A stretch of 64,000 nucleotides of DNA, from assembly GCA_015179125.1 (NCBI GenBank), contig WHVA01000560.1:1-64000 (forward strand), written 5' to 3'. Shown here one piece after another: positions 34,217 through 45,741 of this stretch. A program made the translations under genes and the position numbers. The notes beneath the pieces are model-generated. The model was given only the letters and a program-made list of their open reading frames with translations, was not told the origin of the DNA and did not search any database. Position 1 is the stretch's first letter. Every line of letters starts with the position of its first letter. The DNA comes from Gautieria morchelliformis (lineage: Eukaryota; Basidiomycota; Agaricomycetes; Gomphales; Gomphaceae).

Positions 34217-34314
34217 ATATGTATTTCCATTTGTATTTAATGTATGTAGTTGCATTTCACCAAATAATTCTTTGATTCTATTAACTACCCATGTGCAATG
34301 TTAACCCTAAATAA

Positions 34315-34344
34315 CCCGGTGCGAAGCACGGGTCTATTGGCTAG
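34315..34344 (+). terminator. Helitron 1 3' terminal hairpin and CTAG
   Basis: CCCGGTGC, loop GAA, GCACGGG form a stem with one bulged G. It is followed 8 bp later by CTAG. This is the Helitron transposition terminator, not an RNA polymerase terminator. Confidence 0.85.
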
Positions 34345-34757
34345 TGCAATACAAAGGTTCCAGGTACAGTATGGTATGGTAAGCAAGTCCATACAAGACA
34401 CCTCCCAGCATCCAGCCCATCATCATTGTTGTGAGGGCAACTCTCCCTAGACAGCAGACTCATGCGGTCTGGTAGAGAGGATCCAAAGATATGAATAAAA
34501 GCTACCTATATGACATACAACTCACCTGGTAGAGAAGGATCCAAAGAGGAAAGGCTAAGGACCTCCACAACCAGCAAACTACCTATATACCTTGCACCCC
34601 TGATCGAAGTCAGGGCTGCCAGCTCCACTCCTGACACACATCTGCACCTCTGCAGAAAGCCTCGCCAGCGGGGTTGCGTACAGATGAGGAGTTCGTGAGC
34701 TTCGTAGAGAGACTTGGAGAGAATAGAGAAGGGAATCCGCGACGGTTGTATGCGCTA
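34345..34757. repeat. Unclassified stretch with the GGATCCAAAG double repeat
   Basis: Two GGATCCAAAG blocks (about 34480 and 34538) with their surroundings resemble 800-846 plus 1249-1312, minus the MITE found there. No gene is supported. A short minus-strand frame at 34761-34579 has no recognisable domain. Confidence 0.45.
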
Positions 34758-34762
34758 ACACT

Positions 34763-36035
34763 TGTCATGACGCGTTTGTTTCTCATATTCAGGTGCTCTG
34801 TTCTCCCATTTCTCACTCCATCTCCGTGTTCGCTCCGATCGCCGTTATCATGTTCGGCAACCGATTCTCGTCATTCGCGCCAATTCCCATAGCCACGCCG
34901 TCAAATGCACGATCAACGTCCTTGGACTGACTTGGCAGTCATCGCTGGGCCTATCACCTCCTCTGCTCGACCTTCTTCCAATGGTGTTCTGATAATTGGA
35001 TTGTCATGACCTGTGTATTTCCTGCACCTTGTTACCCCCATTTCCCCTTTCGCTACTCCTCTCCCGTGTTCGCTCAGCTTCACCCTCATCCTCGACCTCT
35101 CCTCCTCTATTCTATTGCTGTTCGCCCTTCCTCGCATTTCGCCGAACGATCTTTCACTACTCGCATCATTCGCCAGCAGGCACACCATCAAATTACGATC
35201 GACATCCCTACCCGGCATGATGGCTCATCAGTAACTCCATCGGCTTCTCGATCCAACCCCCTTTTGGTGTTCACATGAGCAGGGTGCGTTCGCGGGACAT
35301 CCTACCTGTAGGTCGTGTGGGATCAACCCAGTAGATGAAGAACCCGTGCAGGGCGGTGTATATGTGGGTCCCAAGACATGATTTCATACATAGGTGTCTT
35401 CTCCACCTTCACCCTCCGTCGTTTCATGTTCTCCCTCTTCTCTCATTCTATTGTATGTTTATTTCATCTATGTTGTATCATGACTGCGCACCCCTATCCA
35501 ACCCTGACTCATGATGGCCTCTTTCCTATTCGCTGATGCCTCACGAGCATTCAGCATAAGTAGTTTACACTCGCATGTATATTCCCCAGTTCAATTATCA
35601 TACGTCGTCTATCTTGTGCAAACTTGACCTTGCTGTGATCATCGTCTTGAGCCTTCTCTTGGAGATTTCTATCTTCGACCAGCAAAGGACTTAGGCATCA
35701 CTGGTGAGTTCTCATACTTCATCTTCGTTACCTTAGCCTTTGAACTCTTTTCTGTGCTGTTGGCGAAGGGCTCCGAAGGAGCACCTTCGCCAGCGAAGGG
35801 ACTGTCGAAACTTAGACAGCCCTTCCGTGATATCTTGCACGTTACGTCGTCAAGTGCCACAGGCTATTTCACTACGACTGTAGATAGGGCGAGCCCCGTT
35901 CGGGTAAGCCTCTTATCTCGTGAACATTCATCGGTTCACTTATTCGCCGAACGGCATACTTATTCGCACAAGTTATTCGGGCATTCGCTGTGTTCACTAA
36001 TACACGATATTAACGCCTAAAAACCAATCTTGACA
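34763..36035 (-). mobile_element. Solo LTR (TGTCAAGATTGG family), intact ends, inverted
   Basis: On the plus strand the 1273-bp block runs from TGTCATGACGCG to CCAATCTTGACA. It is flanked by ACACT at 34758-34762 and 36036-36040. It is the inverted counterpart of 18469-19732, with the same hairpin motif near 35764-35793. No gene lies inside, although some frames are open by chance. Confidence 0.9.
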
Positions 36036-36192
36036 ACACTGCGCGCAGTGACAACAACTACTAATCACCGACTGACATCAACATCCAGCCACAAGCCTCA
36101 TGTGCTAGAACAAGAGCACAACAATGGAGATTTACTGCCTGAGGATTTCTACATACACTGCTAGCTATTTAAGTGTCTGGAACGAGCCTATA

Positions 36193-37440
36193 CTAAGCTA
36201 GGTACAAGAGGGGGTTTATGGAGTGACAAGTGCCGCCGGTGCGTGATGCACCCACTGGCGCCGGAGATGTGCCTATCATGTGGAGTTTAATGTATGCATT
36301 AGGAACAATCTTGGTTGGCCCTGGAACCGGGCTCAGGGTTGCATCACTCACGTCTGGCCTCACAATTGTCCAGGCTGGGGGCTGTAGTGATGCATGGCAC
36401 CATCGAATCGCTTGTTCTGCAGGAACGGAGGGCACACACCCAGAGCTCTTTGGCTTGCATTGTGACCGGATATGGCAAGGTTCATGAGAATGGCTGCGAT
36501 GGAAATCCCTGTTTGCATTTATGAGTTAATAACTGAATGTGAATGAAACAGCATGCTCACGAGTGTCGTTTGTCGAAGGAGATATAAGGTAAACCAGTGT
36601 CGGGAAGAACATGGGCATTAGTGAGTATAACAACGAGGGAGGGCGTGTTGTGCACCGTAAGACGAATATACAGGCTCTTCCATCACGGAGTTCAGCCCGT
36701 CACTGTCCATAGCACTGTGGAGGGGGCACATATGTTTTGAACAATTATGGTTTAATAAAACTGTGGAGATAAGGGACGGTAGTATGGGGTGGTCTGATGA
36801 GGTTTTTATATCTGCTGGCCACTTGGAAAGCCAGCGCACTTCCACGGGGTCCCCAGCTCGAAGACAACTCCATTGTGCCAGGTTGTGATGGAAAGGGTGC
36901 CGGGTATCCCAATACGGTACTGGCAACAGCGTGCTGGCATGAATCTAGGAAAGAGGCAAGTACATGAAGACAAATTTCGTTGCAACCAAGTCGTCAATAT
37001 GAGAAGGGGCACCAGGATCCGGGACAGGTTGGACAGGTGCAAGCGTTCTAAGCGGAGGCAAATCTCATTGTGGTTGACTCCTTCATATGAAGCGGGGCAC
37101 CAGGATACTATATGCCAAAATCCTAGAACACTGCGCAATACAAATAGGCGCCTGTGGCATCCTCACTGTCATACTATGCCCACGAATGAACACCGCCACC
37201 CACCATAAACCACAGCCTCCATTCGATCTTCAATTTGTTGGGACAAGGGTCCGCATCCTGCTCATGTGCATGCACCGTGGTGGCCCCAGCGTCTTTACTG
37301 GAGATGGATATATTTCCAGGTTCAGCACCATGTCAGACATGGCCTGGGAGGGTCTGGTGAAGGATACCTTGAAGGGGGACACATGTGGCGGCGCTGCAGA
37401 TGATCGTTTTGTTTGGACTGATACACATGGGTGAATAGCT
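36193..37440 (-). CDS. Family K, copy 1: unidentified multi-exon gene
   Basis: This copy shares most of its length with three others in the window. On the minus strand the probable first exon lies at about 36940-36800 (ARCCQYRIGIPGTLSITTWH, then FELGTPWKCAGFPSG). The last frame, 36435-36193, starts MPSVPAEQAIRWCHASLQ, carries GPTKIVPNAYIKLHMIG and ends INPLLYLA. The Cys/His-rich last exon of copies 2-4 is absent, and this different 3' end replaces it. Exon borders between these frames are not certain. The upstream part (37200-37440), with CATGTGCATGCACCGTGG, is also conserved in copies 2 and 4, so it may be the promoter. No function can be given. Confidence 0.45.
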
Positions 37441-38950
37441 AGGTTATGATCACCCACACCATATCTAGGGGGACAAACACATCAGCCTCTGCCGAAGTCT
37501 ACTGTAAAACACACCAAGTTAATTTCCCTTTATTGTTGTCACGATGGATGGTGCATGGATAAGTAGATGGCTATACATTGAATCTTTATGGTCGATTCTC
37601 ATCTAGTTTTCATCCTTACTGTCAAGGGGAGGATACTTAGGCCATGTACTCATTTATAGCCATACCTATAGCGCCCAGTGCCCGGACGACTCTGATTGTG
37701 AGTCGTGGCTCCCTGTCGACGATCGGTCTGTCCATTCAGTTCATTTCATTCTCTGACAGCACTGCATTTTAACTTAACTTCCTGAAGGATGTCTACGTCT
37801 TAAGTGCTTATGGCAATGTCGAAATGACCTCGGTGTGAACAAGTTGGATAGTGGCACAACTTACAAGTAGTATGTGATGTGATTGTGATTGGTCCTAATA
37901 ATGTACCCTTTGAGGTTGAACACCCTCGTGATGGAACCAGCCTAGATGTAGCTGTGCTGATCAGCACAGTCCCCAGGCTTTACGGCAAGGGAAACATCAG
38001 GCGACAGGTTGCTGGAGACTTGGGGCATGGAACCACCATGGGCGCCAGAAGTAACACTTGTGATGTACCCCGTGGTCATGGGAGTATCTGCCATATATGA
38101 TATTAGTGATGACTAGTGATATGGAGGACAAGATGCTTCCCCATCTCTGTCCAAAAATACGGTGATGCGGGGAAAACGGCCATGGCTCCAACAATACAAA
38201 GCTCGTTGAGATGCACACTGAAGAACCCGTGCAGGGCGGTGTTGCAGAAGCCGCTAGCGCCCTCGCCGCCATTCGATTAGTAATGTGATCACGTGACCTA
38301 CAGGCCAAATAGTTACCGAGAAACCACACCCACATGTACACCCATGAGACTAAAACATTAATCACATGCTAGTCACAGTACACGTCCACAACACGTCCAC
38401 AACATGTCCACAAACACTTCAAGGCTGCTGTACGGCGCTGTACCATTCATAACGAACTGCAAACAAGTTCAAAAGAAGCTTGGAATCAGCTACCTGTTCT
38501 TTTGTCCAATATGCACGTACTGCAATCCAGTAGTGGTTGTGAACATTTTTGCGCATTTAGTGGCTTGCCGGCAGCAGTCTTAGTGCGGTATCTCAGTGTT
38601 CTTCAGCCTTGTATACAGGCATAAATGAACTTTATTTTAGGTTGTGAATACGAGGGGAGCACTGCATAGCAAAGCACAGAAGTGAATATAAAATCTGGAA
38701 TTGAGAGCAACTTGTCAGTCATTGAGCCATTCAAGTGGACCGTGCCAGAAATAGTGACCAGTCATGTTGAGCGTTCTGGGAAGGGAAGCGACTAAGGAAT
38801 CAAGACGAGTGATGGTAAACGGTGCGTGGAATAGGAGGTGCATGATGCATGATAGGCGGTAGGCTGATATTCATGCTGCTACAGCGACGTCCCCTCAATC
38901 TTTGAGCCTTGCGCCATCTATATTAGAAACTTTTCTGGGCTCGCTGGAGC
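37441..38950. other. No clear gene
   Basis: Only short frames occur. A plus frame at 37879-38100 has no domain. A 24-bp block at 38219-38242 (TGAAGAACCCGTGCAGGGCG, then GTGT) is identical to part of the solo LTR at about 35336-35359. Confidence 0.45.
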
Positions 38951-39239
38951 TACAGTTGCGGACAATCAAACACGACAATTTTAGCGACCGAATTTTGGAC
39001 ATCGCCACAAAAGTACTAAATGGTCAAAACCTGTTAGATTGTGCTCTTTATGACCTAACGAGTTGATTTGTACGAGCCGATTCCTCTAAATCAAAAATTT
39101 GGGGTTGGATACCCCAAAAATTTGGCCACCCCCTGAAAAAAATCGGGGAAATTCTGAAAAAATGCGCAAACGAGAGCTCTCGATGAGCTGAGAATGATTA
39201 CGTTCACATATTTGAAATTAGTTTGGCGCTGAAGCAATA

Positions 39240-39680
39240 AACTGCGCAGCACGTCCTGTTGAACGTTGCACCAGCCATCCTACGCTGGTGTTATTACTGC
39301 AGTAGTAAGTTCTAACCCCATGGCTCATTGAACGTTGAACGCTGATACCAATCACATAGTCGGTAAGGCTGGCCGGCCGTCCTACGCCGGTGCTATTACT
39401 GCGGTAGTAAGTCCTAACCCTGTGGCTCATTGAACACTGAACGCTGAATGCTGAGCGCTGGTACCAATCATATAGTCGGTAACGTTGCACTGGCCACCCT
39501 ACGCTGGTATTATTACTGCAGTAGTAAGTCCTAACCCCATGGCTCGTTGAACACTGGATGCTGAACGCTGAACGCTGGTACCAATCACATAGTCGGTTGA
39601 ACATTGCACCAGCCATCTTACGCTGGTGTTAGACCTAACCCCGTGGCTCATTCAACATTGAATGTGGGTACCAATATGGC
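39240..39680 (+). repeat. Four tandem repeats of about 115-120 bp before the transposase start
   Basis: Units begin near 39251, 39366, 39485 and 39599 (the last partial). Each has CCTACGCTGGTGTTATTACT, a small palindrome (TTACTGCAGTAGTAA), CCCCATGGCTCATTGAAC and ends ACCAATCACATAGTCGG. The last ACCAAT runs directly into the transposase ATG at 39676. The array occupies the 5' leader and may hold promoter or transposase-binding sites. Confidence 0.85.
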
Positions 39681-42133
39681 ACGTGGACGACCTCCCAAAC
39701 GCCGCCGAAATATCACTGGACTTCGAAATCAGGCTGGAGAACCTTCTGGGACTGACCTGTCTAATGTGGAACCCCCCGCAAATCACCCGTCTGATGCACC
39801 ATCCCCATCTGACCAGCCTGATGAGGATGAGGGTTACAACTGCATCTTGACAGCACAAGGGTCCTTATTGACAATGATGAGGCTGGTATTGAGTCGGGGT
39901 CAGAAGTTGAAGAAATGTCCGAGCTGGGAGACTGGGATGACGAGGAGCTTCAGGAAAAGATGTATATGCTAGCGGTCAACATCGGAGATGATCCTTCAGA
40001 TGAGGACTGGCTCCCACCTGAATTGCGGCCAAAGAAGAAGGTCAGGATTGGTCAGTCAACACCTGCAAAGTCCATTTCATGAGCTCATCATGTGAAGCAG
40101 ACCGACCCAAGGAGTACATGAAGGGCCCTGACGTTATGAGCAAATCAAAACGCACCCAACGCCGATATCGAAAGGCTGATCGTGGACAACAGCGATTGGA
40201 TGCTTTTGCTTTCACCCCCAAGCCTAAACCTGTCCACATATCTGAAACTTTGATGATCCAACAGGAGAGTGTTGAGACATCTGAAACTTTGACAATCCAA
40301 CAGGAGAGTGTTGAGATTGAGATTCCACCAGCAATCCGACAAGAAAGTGTGGAAGCAGTGATCCCACCAGCTCCCAATGGCAATGTTGTTGACGATGAGT
40401 CAGATGATGGGGGGTGGGAATATGACCTTGATGAGTGTGTTCAGGGAGGTGGTGAGATCCGTAGCTGGGATATATTGCGAGAGCAAATAATCAAGGATCT
40501 GGGAAAGCGGGCAAAGACATTACCTCTCACCAAAATCAACCAACTGCTCATCCTTCGTAACTTTGCGAATCTCCAACAGAAAGGATACAAGAAGATGGAA
40601 GCAAGCCTTGAAATTGCATGTCAGTGGCACCCAGGTGATGGAGTTCACTATGCTCACAAGATACGTGCTCTTGTACGCCATTATCAAGTGTTTTAACAGC
40701 TTCCGGTTGAAAAGAGGGGTGGAGAGAAGCAGGCTCGCAGCTTATTGCTGGATGAGCGGTTCGAAAAGCAGCACGAGATTGGCTCACCTCAGTGAAGGTT
40801 GGTGAAGTGACACCGGGTCCATTCCAACGGGCTCTCAATGCTGAAATCCTGCCTGCGTTGTCCATCTCATTGAAACAGCCACTTTGTCAGCGCACTGCAC
40901 GAAGATGGCTCCTTAAACTTGGATGGCGGTTGAAGACACTGAAGAAGGGTGTGTACATGGATGGCCATGAGAGGGAGGATGTCGTGAAGTACCGCAATGA
41001 GGTGTTTGTTCCTGCTATGGCAAAATTTGAAGAACGAATGACAAAGTTTGAAGGACCTGAGTTGAGGCGGGTTGCACCAATTTTGAAGGCTGGTGAGAAG
41101 GAGATCATACCGCAATTTCATGATGAAAGCTGCCTCACAGTGAATGATTACAAGGCAAAGGCATGGCTTGGTCCAGGGCAAACAGTCTTACAGAAGAAGG
41201 GGTGTGGCCGCCTCATTCATGTTTCGGAATTTATCAATCCAATCACAGGTCGTCTGGTGCTTCGTGATTCGCAGGGCAGTATCATTGCTGAGGCTCGGAA
41301 AATAATTTTTCCAGGGTCTAATGGTGATGCTTGGTGGGACACAGAACAACTGCTTGCACAGGTCAAACACACAATCCAAGTCTTGAGAAGGCTCACCCAA
41401 ATTGTACTGCGCTCTTCATTTTTGATCAGTCTTCGGCTCATGCTTCCCTTGGTCCTGATGCACTCAAAGCCTTTGAAATGAATAAGTCAGATGGTGGGAA
41501 ACAGCGGGTCCAATGGGATACCATCATTCCAGACTCCAATCCATTCCCAGAACACCGAGGTGAAGTCCAGAAGATGACACTTCTAGATGGGCGGCCTAAA
41601 GGATTGGAGCGTGTTCTTACTGAGCGCGGTTTTGATGTCCGCAAAATGCGGGCGAAATGTTCACCAGTATGCCCAATCGAAAACTCAGCTTGTTGCATGG
41701 CACGAGTACTCAGTAAGCAGGAGGACTTTGCAAATCAGGAGTCCATGCTTGAGAAACTTGTCAAGAAGGCTGGCCACGAGTGCATTTTTTTGCCCAAGTT
41801 CCATTGTGAGCTCAATCCAATAGAAATGGTAAGTCTTACTGCCACCTCCCAAAATATTGCTTACAGAACTCACAGTATTGGGGCTGGGTGAAATATCATT
41901 ACCATGAGGTGCCAAAGCTGACCTTTGCTGAAGCCAAGGCAACTGCAGTACAGTACCTCGATGCCTGCCCCACAGATGTGATCCGGCGATTCATCAACCG
42001 TTCCTGGAGGTTCATGAGTGCATACCGGAAAGGGTTGACTGGTGATGCAGCTGCATGGGCAGTTCAGAAGCAGCGACAACACCGCCAAGTTTCTAATCGG
42101 GCAATGATGTCAATTGACACAGTTTTGAACTAG
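39676..42133 (+). pseudogene. Tc1/IS630-type DDE transposase
   Basis: The reading passes through several frames. The N-terminus is MARGRPPKRRRNITGL, with an AT-hook-like GRPPKRRR. An acidic region follows, then SKRTQRRYRKADRGQQRLDA (about 40143-40205) and a DNA-binding part with RTARRWLLKLGWRL (near 40890). The DDE domain follows with first Asp in FHDESC (about 41120), second Asp in FIFDQSSAHAS (about 41427) and the Glu in NPIEM (41814-41828). A 47-bp intron (41829-41875, GTAAGT...CACAG) separates NPIEM from YWGWVKYHYHEV. The gene ends at TAG 42133. Frameshifts near 39870, 40080, 40765 and 41385 and a stop near 40695 disable it, although the catalytic residues remain. The family cuts and pastes at TA sites. 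Confidence 0.92.
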
Positions 42134-42333
42134 AACTAGGCTACATTTGCACCTATAAAGTTCAATTTTTTGACCAAAAATTTTGGCCACCTTAAAGGGT
42201 CGTGGGAAAATTCAGATCGACACATTTTTCGACATTTTTCGACCCGCTGAATTCATCCCTGAGGTCAGTTTGGCGCCAAAAAATCCCTATCACTAGATAT
42301 CAAAATTGTCGTGTTTGATTGTTCGCAACTGTA

Positions 42334-42802
42334 TGACATTGTACATTGTTTCGGGCCAACTGGCTGTAATGCTTATCTATGGTACTATGTTTCTGCCCTC
42401 TGCAAGATGATCAGAGTTTGGTGTGGCGGATGCATATACAGACTTCAGTATGGCATATGTACTAACTTGGAGTGGTCCCCGTGGTCCCCGTGAGCTTGGG
42501 ACAGGGAGCGGTGAGGATGATGTATGGATGGGATGTTGTTTTAGTCCTGCGTGCTGGTATACCTGGTGATGCTGCTTCCCTCTTCATAATGCTGTGAACT
42601 TCGGGAGGACTGAATCTATAGTGAGTGTAGGAAGTGAACGCGTAAGCTGTATAGCAAACCACATCACCCGTGTCACACTATGTGACAAACAATTTAGGGT
42701 GCCGTTATTGTCTCAAAGATTCCATTGTCCACCGCTATAGAAGCTCATACGCAGTCCATTGTTTTATTCCGCCATTGTTCTCATAGACTATAAAGTAGAT
42801 AG
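42334..42802. other. No clear gene
   Basis: No open frame of note or recognisable repeat. GTGGTCCCC is directly repeated at about 42474 and 42483. Confidence 0.5.
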
Positions 42803-42805
42803 TTA

Positions 42806-43207
42806 CACTGCAGGCATATAAAAGTTTTCTTGTCTGAAAAACTGTTCAAAAAACTGTAAAGATATTCCAAATATTTTTTAGTGTTTTTTATGTAAAAAAA
42901 AACTGTAATAAAACTTTGTGTTTTTATTAGAATTTGTTGGGCAAGAAAATTGTAAAAAAATTCAAAGTTTTTTTCAGGGTTTTTCATGGGTTTCTTTGCA
43001 TTTTCACAAAGAAACTTATAAAAAGACATAAAAAACCCTACAAAAAACTTTAAACTTTTTTTACAATTTTCTTGCTCAACAAATTCTAACAAAAACACAA
43101 AATTATGTTAAAGTTTTTTTACATTAAAAACACTAACAAAAATTGGAATATCTTTACAGTTTTTTGAACAGTTTTTCAGACCAGAAAATTTTTATATGCC
43201 TCCAGTG
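42806..43207. mobile_element. Palindromic foldback MITE with CACTG ends, copy 2
   Basis: This is a 402-bp near-identical copy of 847-1245. It is flanked by TTA at 42803-42805 and 43208-43210. The left and right halves form one long imperfect hairpin. The 105-codon open frame across it on the minus strand is not a gene. Confidence 0.9.
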
Positions 43208-43227
43208 TTAGAAGTCTTTCTTCCTCA

Positions 43228-43360
43228 GTATTTTGCACTCGAGCATTTACTGAGGTAAGACACTCATTATATTTCTATATCCATTCTTACTTATACGCTT
43301 GCATAGAAGTACTTGTATAGGTAACCATATAGAGTATTTTGCACTTGAGCATTTACTGAG
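43228..43360 (+). repeat. Direct repeat pair, 27 bp
   Basis: GTATTTTGCACTCGAGCATT and the following TTACTGAG occur at 43228-43254 and 43334-43360 with one change. The 106-bp spacing suggests an old tandem duplication. The region to 43800 holds no clear gene. Confidence 0.7.
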
Positions 43361-43825
43361 TACTCAGATATATAAATATATTTATCAAACTCTTACAGTG
43401 AGGTCTATGGGTGTGGATGCGTACACACCCCATTATCCCTGTTCCGCCGGCATGCTGGGTCGCTATGCCTGCTCTAGTGAGGGACCTTCGAGGTGTGTTG
43501 CTTCTGAGGGCAGAGGTTTTGGATGATTGAATGATGACGCCGCATCGCCGGCCTCTTACTAACCGGTGCCTTCAGGCATCTTGTGACGACAATATGCTTA
43601 CATGTTGGCCTTCGAACCAGGTGTGAACCCAGAGCAGGCCCAAGGCATTAGCTAATAGAGGCATAAGGACCTACAATGGCAATGGCTGTTTTCCCCGCAG
43701 CTGGGTATTCCTCCCTCTGTCGGGCTAGGGACCAGACACCCGCTGTTGTAAACATGTACAACCCATTGTAAAATGCATGCGTAATCTATTAATACACTCA
43801 TAGCTATGCTTCCACATATGGGTCA

Positions 43826-44850
43826 CCTGAACCATCCCCTGACCTCTCGGCTCACGGTGCCCAGGACCTGTCAGTTGCCTCTCCGCTTACGGTGCAAATG
43901 CACTGTAAGTGGACTTGCTGCTCACGGTGCACATGCACCATCCGCGCTGCTCTCTGCTTCAGTTACACAGGCACCATCCGTCCGGGCTCAGCTCACGGTG
44001 CAAATCCACCATAAGTGGACTCGCTGCTCACCGTGCACATGCACCCTCTGCGCTGGATCCACATATGGTGCACATCCACCATATGCCGCCAGGTCCACTT
44101 ACAGTGTGGATGCACCGTGCCTCACTTATGGTGCACTGTCAGCAACTGCCTGCACTTACGGTGCAAATGCACCGTCCGTCACATCCACTGACGGTGCACA
44201 GGCACCATAAGCCACCACAGGCCACTGCGGTGCACATGCACTGTCTGCGGCTGCTTACATTGCATGTGCAGGGTCCCTCAGTAGGGTGGACATGCACCAC
44301 CTGCAGCGCCTCCATGGATGGTGCACAGGCACTGTAAGTCACCGTGGGCCCCTATGGTGCACATGCACCATCCGTGCACTCACTGCTCACAGTGCACAGG
44401 TACCATCCGCCACCGCCTCCACTTACGGTGCATGGCCACCATCCATGGCTGCATCCACATATGGTGCCCAGACCCTGTCTGCCGCTGAACCACTCACGGT
44501 GCCCTGCCACTGTCTGCGACCGTACATGGATCTGACAGGTGGAGGTGTATCCAGTGGGTGATCCTCTGCTGCACATAGAGCATAGTACATAGTGCTATGC
44601 ATACGTACATCGATCAGCGTGCGAATACACGCAATACACCCTGAACAGCGCACCTGGCCAGGGCCTTCCAACGTGAACGTTTCCTGTGTGATCAGCCCAT
44701 CAATTAGTGGAAGAGCGAGTCAATTGGCTGGCGCTCCCGGCACGTACCTCACTGTCAGTATGGTGGACCTGCACTGTAGGCCGCCTGTTGGTATGGTGCA
44801 CTGTCCACCGCATCTCACCTACGGCGCTCCCCAGTACGGTGCACACGCCT
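43826..44850. repeat. Degenerate minisatellite of palindromic units
   Basis: About 25-30 units of 30-45 bp, each centred on a small palindrome such as GGTGCACATGCACC, are separated by GC-rich spacers of the type ATCCGCCGCTGCTCAC. The units alternate between ACGGTGCA...TGCACC and ATATGGTGCA forms. They have diverged enough to leave open frames in several phases, none of which I accept as a gene. The array thins out after 44570 and ends near 44850. Confidence 0.8.
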
Positions 44851-44873
44851 GAGGGCTATGAGCCTGGTTGGAT

Positions 44874-45540
44874 GTAATATAAATCAGATTAAGGGGTTGG
44901 GGTCGAGTAATCAATAGTGTGATAGAGAGCTCAAGCAGTGTTCTGGTGAAGAATTAAAGCAATGTTCTAGAGGTCTAGAATTAAGCAGTGTTCTTAGAGT
45001 AAGAGATGACGAGGAAACAATAATTATCCAGAGATGCTTATAACTCGAAGCTCTAAGGAAAAAGATGTAAAGTCGCTAATTTATTCGTATCTAGAGTCCA
45101 AGTATTTAAACAATACACAATAGGAGTAGATAGTCATGTGAAAAATAATGGGGCTAGGAGTTAGGGTCAAGATGATGTCAAGTATGATGCTATGACCCCT
45201 AAATGGCTAATTCCTGGACAGATGATGTCAAATATGATGTCAGGCATATAGGACAAGGACTCGACTTGATAATATGTGGGAAATGATACACATATATGCA
45301 CCTCGACTTGACTCGACTCGGAATAATTCTCGGTTCGGAATGGTTCTCGGAATGACAAGAAATATGGTGAAATGTGAGAATGATTGATAACAAAATAGAT
45401 TGTCCTGACTGAAATGTTTTCTTCCTCCTCAAATAACAGGATGGATTAGAGCTCTGGTACGCATCTTATATATAACCCACATCACTGCCCATTGCATGCA
45501 TATGTCAACCCGGTACATCAACGCAACACCCATCAAGGTC
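44874..45540 (-). repeat. Probable LTR of an unassigned retrotransposon
   Basis: Read on the minus strand, the region has a TATATATAA box (near 45470), an AT-rich middle and an end TTATATTACA at 44874. GAACACTGCTT is repeated near 44935-45000. These are LTR-like traits. No partner copy or target duplication was found in the window, so the call is tentative. There is no gene. Confidence 0.4.
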
Positions 45541-45549
45541 TATAGAGGA

Positions 45550-45634
45550 TGTTTATAAATGTCATATATATGTATATATAGCTTAGCTAATCTATATTTC
45601 ATAAAATATATCACAATTGAGACAGTTGCCAGCA
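45550..45634 (+). repeat. AT-rich LTR-like repeat (family F), 85-bp fragment
   Basis: The fragment starts TGTTTATAAATGTC and follows copy 1 (2051-2135), then stops where family K copy 2 begins. Confidence 0.8.
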
Positions 45635-45741
45635 TAAGGGCTTCAACTCCTTAAGGTGGATGTGGTGAATGTGAGATTGGACCTGCTTCCTGGTGCCAAT
45701 GAAGTGACATTGGGGTGAATCTGACTGGAAATAGTTGCACC

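Larger units (their letters stand above)
27221..34344 (+). mobile_element. Helitron 1, complete ends
   Basis: This 7.1-kb rolling-circle element shows both expected ends. The 5' end is TCTATAGTATAAAG after an A (27220). The 3' end is a GC-rich hairpin (34315-34332), then TCTATTGG and CTAG (34341-34344), followed by T (34345). It lies between A and T, as Helitrons do, with no target duplication. The 5' third is non-coding and holds six 150-bp repeats and a 105-bp direct repeat. The Rep/helicase gene occupies 29336-34216. Frameshifts and a stop make it defective. Confidence 0.88.
38953..42331 (+). mobile_element. Tc1/mariner-like (IS630-type) transposon, complete ends
   Basis: The 3.4-kb element has 30-bp terminal inverted repeats starting CAGTTGCG, with one mismatch (38953-38982 and 42302-42331). 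It is flanked by TA on both sides (38951-38952 and 42332-42333), the hallmark target of this superfamily. Subterminal blocks around TTTGGCCACC recur near both ends (39118 and 42180). Inside are tandem repeats (39240-39680) and one transposase gene (39676-42133). The gene is broken, so the copy could move only in trans. Confidence 0.92.

Noticed and set aside
42781..43098. A 105-codon frame rich in Phe and Lys
   Set aside because: It lies wholly within the palindromic MITE; the other copy shows the frame broken, and the sequence is constrained by base pairing instead.
43806..44561. Overlapping frames rich in His, Thr and Cys
   Set aside because: They follow the minisatellite unit in three phases and both strands, so none is a credible gene.
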